A program made the translations under genes and the position numbers. 64,000 nucleotides of DNA from Streptosporangium roseum DSM 43021 (GTDB lineage: Bacteria > Actinomycetota > Actinomycetes > Streptosporangiales > Streptosporangiaceae): positions 434,001-498,000 of the forward strand of contig NC_013595.1 in NCBI RefSeq assembly GCF_000024865.1, in the 5' to 3' direction. The notes under the pieces were generated by a model. The model ran no database searches, was not told the origin of the DNA, and worked only from the letters and a program-made list of their open reading frames with translations. Shown piece by piece: positions 59,216 through 64,000 of this stretch (position 1 is its first letter; the number at the start of each line of letters is the position of its first letter).

Positions 59216-61213
59216 GTGACGACTGTTCGCAGACTGGTCGCTGTGACGGCGATCGCGCCGATCGTGTCGATGTCCGCTCTGCTCGCCGTCGCGAGTCCGG
59301 CACAGGCCGTGGCGCGACTGGATATCCCCTCACGGGTCACTTCCAACGGGGTGGTGACTCTTTCCGGCACGGTCGATCCACTGTTCGACGCAGTCCTTTC
59401 CGTCAACGGACGGCAGGTGGCCAAAGGGGATCGGAAGGTCTCCTATTCATGGGACCCCCGTGCCCGCCCCAATGGCAGCTATAAGATCAAGGTCGAGCAG
59501 AGGGGCAAAGTCCTCGGTGCCAAGTGGCACCAGGTCAGCAAAATCCTGACGCAGGCCGTTCCTCCGGCGACACCGAGCGGGGTGGCCGTCAGGCTGCAGG
59601 GCAACAAGGCGGTAGTGACCTGGCGCAAGGGCTCCGAACCCGATCTGCGGAGCTACCAGGTTTCCACGAGCCAGACCGGCAAGGTCGGATCGGTACGGGT
59701 GGGCACCGCCTGTTCCGGCGGCTCATGCAGGGCGACCCTGTCCGTTCCCGCGAAGGCGGCCGGCCGGCGGATCGGGTTCACGGTGCGGGCACTGCGCGGT
59801 AACGGCAACGGCGGCACCCTGTCCTCAGGCGATTCGGCCGTCGCCTCGGTGCGCATCCCCGCTCCCCGGGCGCCGCGGACCACCCAGGACACGCGGACCA
59901 CCCAGGACACAGAGCGTCAGAACGCCGGCACCGACAAGGCCGCCGAGAAGACCACCGGATCACGGAACAGCACGGCTCGGCAGGACACCGGCAGGAGCAC
60001 AGACAGCCGGCAGAGCGGAAAGACCGACGGCAAACAGCGGAGTGGCATCCAGGACCTGCCGCGGCTACCGGCCAAGAAGCCCGCGACGACCCCGACACGG
60101 CCGCCGAGGACGGCGGCCGCACCCACGAAGGCGCCCAGGCCTGACGCGGTCAAGGACGACGGCGAAGTCGCGCAGCCACCCGCCAAGCGGGACAAGAAGA
60201 GCGATGCCGCCAGCGGCAAGTCCAAGGACGGAGAGGAATCGACTCCCGACTCCGCGACCACCGGAGCAGCCGTCCCACCGGCCACGAAGACCGGCATCGC
60301 GGCCCGGTCGTCGGAGTTGCCGACGGATGGGATAGGCCAGTACGGCATTTTCATTGCCGGTGCCCTGATCCTGCTGCTGCTCGGCGCGCACGGTGGCGCC
60401 TGGGTCCGTCGCAAGCTGCTGGCCGCGGACGCGGGCGCCGGGGCGGCGGCGACGCCCCCCACCTCCGGTGGTGACGGCACGCCCACGGCCGCTGCCAAGG
60501 CAACCGGAAACGCAGGGACGGCCGCCGCCACGGCCGCTCCCCGGCGCCCCACGGTCATCCTCGCGGTGGTCAAGACCCGTCAGGTCCAGCCGGTCCGGCC
60601 GAATTCGTCTTCCGCGCAACCCCCCTCTGCCCGGCAGGGGCCGGGACCTTCCCCGGAACGGCAGGCCCCCGCCCGTCGCTTCCCGGCTCATGTGGAGGAG
60701 GCGCTGTCTGGGCAGGCTCCTGTCCATCGTTTCCCGGCTCATGAGGAGCAGGTTCCGGGCCGTCGTTTCTCGGCTCATGAGGAGCAGGCGCTGTCTGGGC
60801 AGGCTCCTGTTCATCGTTTCTCGGCTCATGAGGAGCAGGCGTCGTCCGAGCGGTCGCCGTCCGAGCAGGCTCCCGCGCATCATCTTTCGGCTCACGAACA
60901 GCGCGTCCTGGCCGAGCAGGTTCCCGGCCGGGCGGACTCGGGCTCCGAGTCCGTTCCGGCGCCCAGGGCCGAGCCTGTCCACCGGGAGCTGCCCGCCGCG
61001 GCACCGATCCCCGAGGTGGCCGCTGTCACCCCGGTCGCGGTCCGGATCGGAGACCGGTGGGACGACTACCTCCCGCCCGCGCCCCGGTCCATGGAGGACA
61101 GTGGTTTCTGGGAGCGTCCGCAGCCGGGAGCGACCGACTTCTGGGCCGCCGACGACAAGGAAGAGGACGATCCGTCCTACTCCGGTGGTCGTCGCGTCCT
61201 CGGTGATGGTTGA
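59216..61213 (+). CDS. Large secreted, membrane-anchored protein with Fn3-like domain
   Basis: A 665-aa protein starting at GTG 59216 with AAGGGAAG. Signal peptide (MTTVRRLVAVTAIAPIVSMS, cut near AQAVA), then a beta-rich region and an Fn3-like domain (PSGVAVRLQGNKAVVTWRKG, SYQVSTSQTGKVGSVRVGTA, GFTVRALRGNG). A long Thr/Ser/Lys/Pro-rich linker (about residues 220-370) follows, then one membrane span (GIFIAGALILLLLGAHGGAW) and a repetitive cytoplasmic tail with units like SGQAPVHRFSAHEEQ, ending acidic. It lies right after the tad genes and may link the pilus or septum machinery to the cell surface (inference). Confidence 0.75.
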   Translation: MTTVRRLVAVTAIAPIVSMSALLAVASPAQAVARLDIPSRVTSNGVVTLSGTVDPLFDAVLSVNGRQVAKGDRKVSYSWDPRARPNGSYKIKVEQRGKVLGAKWHQVSKILTQAVPPATPSGVAVRLQGNKAVVTWRKGSEPDLRSYQVSTSQTGKVGSVRVGTACSGGSCRATLSVPAKAAGRRIGFTVRALRGNGNGGTLSSGDSAVASVRIPAPRAPRTTQDTRTTQDTERQNAGTDKAAEKTTGSRNSTARQDTGRSTDSRQSGKTDGKQRSGIQDLPRLPAKKPATTPTRPPRTAAAPTKAPRPDAVKDDGEVAQPPAKRDKKSDAASGKSKDGEESTPDSATTGAAVPPATKTGIAARSSELPTDGIGQYGIFIAGALILLLLGAHGGAWVRRKLLAADAGAGAAATPPTSGGDGTPTAAAKATGNAGTAAATAAPRRPTVILAVVKTRQVQPVRPNSSSAQPPSARQGPGPSPERQAPARRFPAHVEEALSGQAPVHRFPAHEEQVPGRRFSAHEEQALSGQAPVHRFSAHEEQASSERSPSEQAPAHHLSAHEQRVLAEQVPGRADSGSESVPAPRAEPVHRELPAAAPIPEVAAVTPVAVRIGDRWDDYLPPAPRSMEDSGFWERPQPGATDFWAADDKEEDDPSYSGGRRVLGDG

Positions 61214-61848
61214 TCTTCCGCTGGACACGCCACTCTGTTGCCACCTCCCATATGGCGACGTCCTTCCGTCCGGTCCTTGCCGCCTGGTTCCTCCTGCCTA
61301 GTTCCTTCCGTGCGGTCCTTGCCGTCCGGTCCTTGCCGTCCGGCCCCTTCGTGCGTCCCCTTCCTGGCGGCCCCTTCTGCCCGATCCCTTCCGTGCGGCC
61401 CCTTCCGTGCGGTCCTTGCCGTCCGGTCCTTTCTGTCCGGCCCCTTCCCGGCGGCCCCTTCCGTGCGGTCCTTGCCGTCCGGCCCCTTCCCGGCGGCCCC
61501 TTCCTGGCGGCCCCTTCCGTGCGGCCCTTTCCGTGCGGTCCTTTCTGTCTGGTCCCTTCCGGACGGAGTTTCCGTAAACCGGACGGCGTTCCTCTGGACC
61601 CGATGGGAGCAGAGGGGCGGGTCATGCCGTCAGGTGCTTCAGAGGGCCCTTCCGCGGGCGCTTCGGGGAAGCCCTTTAAGCCCCTTCGCGGGATCCTTTG
61701 CGGGTGCTTCAAGGGGCTCTTCGCGGGTGCTTCGAGGATCCTTTGCGGAGGTTCGAGGGTCCTTTGCGGAGGGAGGTGGGTTCTGTCGCCGGGTTTCTCG
61801 CGGGCGGGGCTTCGGCGGGTGACGGGGCGGGGAGGGGACGGCCTCCGG
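61214..61848. repeat. Low-complexity CCTTCC/GGCCCC repeat region
   Basis: 635 bp between convergent genes. From about 61260 to 61570 a degenerate 15-bp word (CCTTCCGTGCGGTCC, CCTTCCCGGCGGCCC) recurs more than fifteen times; 61630-61760 repeats a GCGGGTGCTTC/GGGATCCTTTGCGG pattern. The period of 15 holds the frame open in both directions, giving long spurious frames. No gene was called. Confidence 0.7.
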
Positions 61849-64000
61849 TCAGGTGCGCTGCGGGTCGGCGGAGAGCAGGACGGCGAGGAGACGGAGGGCT
61901 CCCGCCTTGTCCAGGGGTTCGTTGCCGTTGCCGCACTTGGGCGACTGGATGCATGAGGGGCAGCCGCGTTCGCACTCGCAGGAGGCGATGGCCTCCCGGG
62001 TGGCCGTGAGCCAGTCGAGGGCGCGGGCGTAGCCGCGCTCGGCGAAGCCCGCGCCGCCTTCGTGACCGTCGTAGACGAAGACGGTGAGTAGCCCGGTGTC
62101 GGGATGGAGCTCGGTGGAGACGCCGCCGATGTCCCAGCGGTCACAGGTCGCGAAGAGCGGGAGCAGGCCGATGGAGGCGTGTTCCGCCGCGTGTGCCGCC
62201 CCGCCCAGGTCAAGGCCGTCCTCGGCCAGGGAGACGACCGCGGAGGTGGGCAGCGTCCACCACACCGCGCGGGTGCGCAGCGTGCGCGGGGGCAGGTCGA
62301 GGGGCTCGTCGCCCAGGAGTTCGCCGCTCTGGGCGCGGCGCTTGAGGTAGGACACGACCTGACGGGTGACCTCCACGGAGCCGAAGTGGAGCTCTCCCGG
62401 GCCGAGCGGGTGCGAGCGGAGGGACTCCAGGACCGAGATCTCGGTGACGTCCCTGGCGAAGGTCGTGTAGTCGGGGGTTCCGGCCTCGACGAGGGCGACC
62501 CCCGCCTCCAGGTCGAGCTCGACGACCAGGTAGGTCTCCCCCTGATGGACGTAGACGGCGCCGGTGTGCACGGTCGTGTGGGCGGAGGGCTCGTCCACGG
62601 TGCCGAGCAGCCGCCCGGTGGACGCCTCGACGACCTGGACCGGCGCGCCGCCCGCGCCCCGGATGTCGGCGAGGTCGGTGGCCCGTTCCCGCCTGGTCCA
62701 GAACCAGCCCGTGGCGCGCTCCCTGAGCAGGCCCTCCGTCACCAGGTCGGCGAGCACCTCCTTGGCTGTCGGGCCGAAGATCTGCAGCTCGTCCGGCGTG
62801 AGCGGGATCTCGGCGGCGGCGGCGCACAGATGCGGGCCCAGCACGTAGGGGTTGTCGGGGTCGAGGACGATCGCCTCGACGGGCCGGCCGAACAGCGCCT
62901 CGGGGTGGTGGACCAGATAGGTGTCCAGCGGGTCGTCCCTGGCGATCAGCACCGCCAGGGCGTCCTGCCCGGCCCGTCCGGCCCGTCCGGCCTGCTGCCA
63001 GAGCGAGGCCCGGGTCCCCGGCCATCCCGCGATGAGCACGGCGTCCAGCCCGGACACGTCGACGCCGAGCTCCAGCGCGTTGGTCGTGGCCAGCCCGAGC
63101 AGGTCTCCCGACCGGAACGCCTTCTCCAGTCCGCGGCGGTCCTCCGCCAGGTATCCGGCCCGGTAGGCCGCCACCTTGTCCGGCAGATCCCCGGGCGCCC
63201 CCACGTCGAACACGAGGTCCTGGAGCTTCGCCCGGGTGGTGAGGGCCACGGACTCGGCGGCACGCCGGGAGCGCACGAAGGCCAGGGTACGGACGTCGGC
63301 GATCACCAGGTCCGCGAGGAGGTCGGCGCTCTCGGCGGTGGCGGGACGGCGGAGGGGCGCGCCGCCCTCACCGCGTAGATCGGTCAGGGGAGGCTCCCAC
63401 AGGGCGAAGGTGGTCGCGCCCCGAGGAGAGGCGTCCGTGGTCACCTCGGCCATCTGGAGGCCCGTCAGGCGCATCGCGAAGGCCCCGGGCTCGCTGGCCG
63501 TGGCCGAGGAGAGCACGAAGGCGGGGGCGGAGCCGTACCGTGTGCAGACGCGGCGCAGGCGGCGCAGGATCTGGGCCACGTGGGAGCCGAACACACCCCG
63601 GTAGCCGTGGCATTCGTCCACCACGACCATCCGCAGCCGCCGCCAGAAGGACGACCAGTTGGCGTGGCGGGGCAGCAGGGTGCGGTGGAGCATGTCCGGG
63701 TTGGTCAGGACGTAGTTGGCGTGTTTGCGGACCCAGGCCCGTTCCTCGAAGGAGGTGTCGCCGTCGAAGGTGGCCGCGCGGAGCTCGGGGACGTCGAGCT
63801 CGTTCAGGGCGCGTAGCTGGTCGGCGGCCAGTGCTTTGGTAGGCGTGAGGTAAAGGATCGTGCCGCCGTCGAGCACCGAGGAGAGGGCGGGGACCAGGTA
63901 GGAGAGGGATTTGCCCGAGGCGGTCCCTGTGGCAATGATCACGTTTTGACCACGGTGGACCAGTTCAGCCGCCTCGGCCTGATGTGACCATAGGCCCGAA
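61849..64000 (-). CDS. DEAD/DEAH-box helicase (MrfA/YprA type), 5' end beyond window
   Basis: A partial helicase with at least 717 codons to the window edge; the frame is still open at 64000. Motifs: SHQAEAAELV (Q-motif-like), IIATGTASGKS (I), TPTKALAADQ (Ia), VVDECHGYRG (II, DECH), LSSATA (III), RSRRAAESVA (IV), TTNALELGVDVSGLDAVLI (V) and QQAGRAGRAG (VI). A C-terminal cysteine cluster, CECERGCPSCIQSPKCGNGN, fits the MrfA/DUF1998 metal-binding domain. It resembles Rv3649 downstream of the tad locus. Members act in DNA cross-link repair. Confidence 0.9.
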   Translation of the reverse strand, partial: SGLWSHQAEAAELVHRGQNVIIATGTASGKSLSYLVPALSSVLDGGTILYLTPTKALAADQLRALNELDVPELRAATFDGDTSFEERAWVRKHANYVLTNPDMLHRTLLPRHANWSSFWRRLRMVVVDECHGYRGVFGSHVAQILRRLRRVCTRYGSAPAFVLSSATASEPGAFAMRLTGLQMAEVTTDASPRGATTFALWEPPLTDLRGEGGAPLRRPATAESADLLADLVIADVRTLAFVRSRRAAESVALTTRAKLQDLVFDVGAPGDLPDKVAAYRAGYLAEDRRGLEKAFRSGDLLGLATTNALELGVDVSGLDAVLIAGWPGTRASLWQQAGRAGRAGQDALAVLIARDDPLDTYLVHHPEALFGRPVEAIVLDPDNPYVLGPHLCAAAAEIPLTPDELQIFGPTAKEVLADLVTEGLLRERATGWFWTRRERATDLADIRGAGGAPVQVVEASTGRLLGTVDEPSAHTTVHTGAVYVHQGETYLVVELDLEAGVALVEAGTPDYTTFARDVTEISVLESLRSHPLGPGELHFGSVEVTRQVVSYLKRRAQSGELLGDEPLDLPPRTLRTRAVWWTLPTSAVVSLAEDGLDLGGAAHAAEHASIGLLPLFATCDRWDIGGVSTELHPDTGLLTVFVYDGHEGGAGFAERGYARALDWLTATREAIASCECERGCPSCIQSPKCGNGNEPLDKAGALRLLAVLLSADPQRT

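Noticed and set aside
61210..62213. Long open frames on both strands over the CCTTCC repeats
   Set aside because: They arise from a 15-bp periodic repeat and one overlaps the helicase; sequences are low-complexity Pro/Arg/Gly.

Overview
This is high-GC DNA with many GTG/TTG starts, ATGA/GTGA stop-start overlaps and leaderless-looking promoters, so it comes from an actinomycete. The wblA, ssd-tad, WhiB and SAV_915 families and the gene order point to a filamentous actinomycete, perhaps Streptosporangiales (inference). There is no rRNA, CRISPR array or recognisable biosynthetic gene cluster. One tRNA-Pro(CGG) is present.

Region 1 (0-24.9 kb) is accessory. A complete high-affinity potassium uptake operon, kdpFABC-kdpDE, runs as one overlapping unit, preceded by a 27-codon membrane ORF. 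It is followed by an Rv1733c-like membrane protein, a decayed diaminopimelate decarboxylase-like gene beside a SAV_915-family gene, a methyltransferase, and a three-gene set (two WXG100-like proteins and a YbaB-like protein) that looks related to type VII secretion. Next come single-gene units: a DUF4118 membrane protein, TetR, WYL and nucleotidyltransferase genes, an epoxide hydrolase, a RidA protein, an APH(3')-like kinase, and an SDR/Gdx pair whose divergent TetR neighbour is broken although its apparent operators are intact.

Region 2 (24.9-45.3 kb) is a conserved actinobacterial core block. Its content closely follows M. tuberculosis Rv3683 to Rv3667: metallophosphoesterase, PonA2-like PBP, WblA/WhiB4, two ArsA-type ATPases, a small protein plus RidA, a metallo-beta-lactamase-fold protein, Crp, Nth, a CoA-type NUDIX protein, MarP, an EphE-like hydrolase, a holin-superfamily protein and acetyl-CoA synthetase. 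NhaA, HEAT, DUF309 and YqeY genes are added. A Fic-like protein with a degenerate active site follows.

Region 3 (45.3-64 kb) begins with a probable stable small RNA, in the position of mycobacterial Ms1/MTS2823 and Streptomyces scr3559, and then carries the ssd-tad (Flp pilus/septum) locus. The locus is split: ssd-tadA-tadB-tadC lie at 46.5-50.6 kb and flp-tadE-tadF-like at 57.6-58.8 kb. The 7 kb between them holds repeats, a MerR-type regulator with a leader terminator, two small secreted proteins, a frameshifted membrane gene, an IS5-type remnant and an inactivated tyrosine integrase remnant. DnaA-box-like TNTCCACA motifs cluster beside ssd, after tadC and before flp. A large secreted/anchored protein and a 5'-truncated (by the window edge) DEAD/DEAH helicase end the window.
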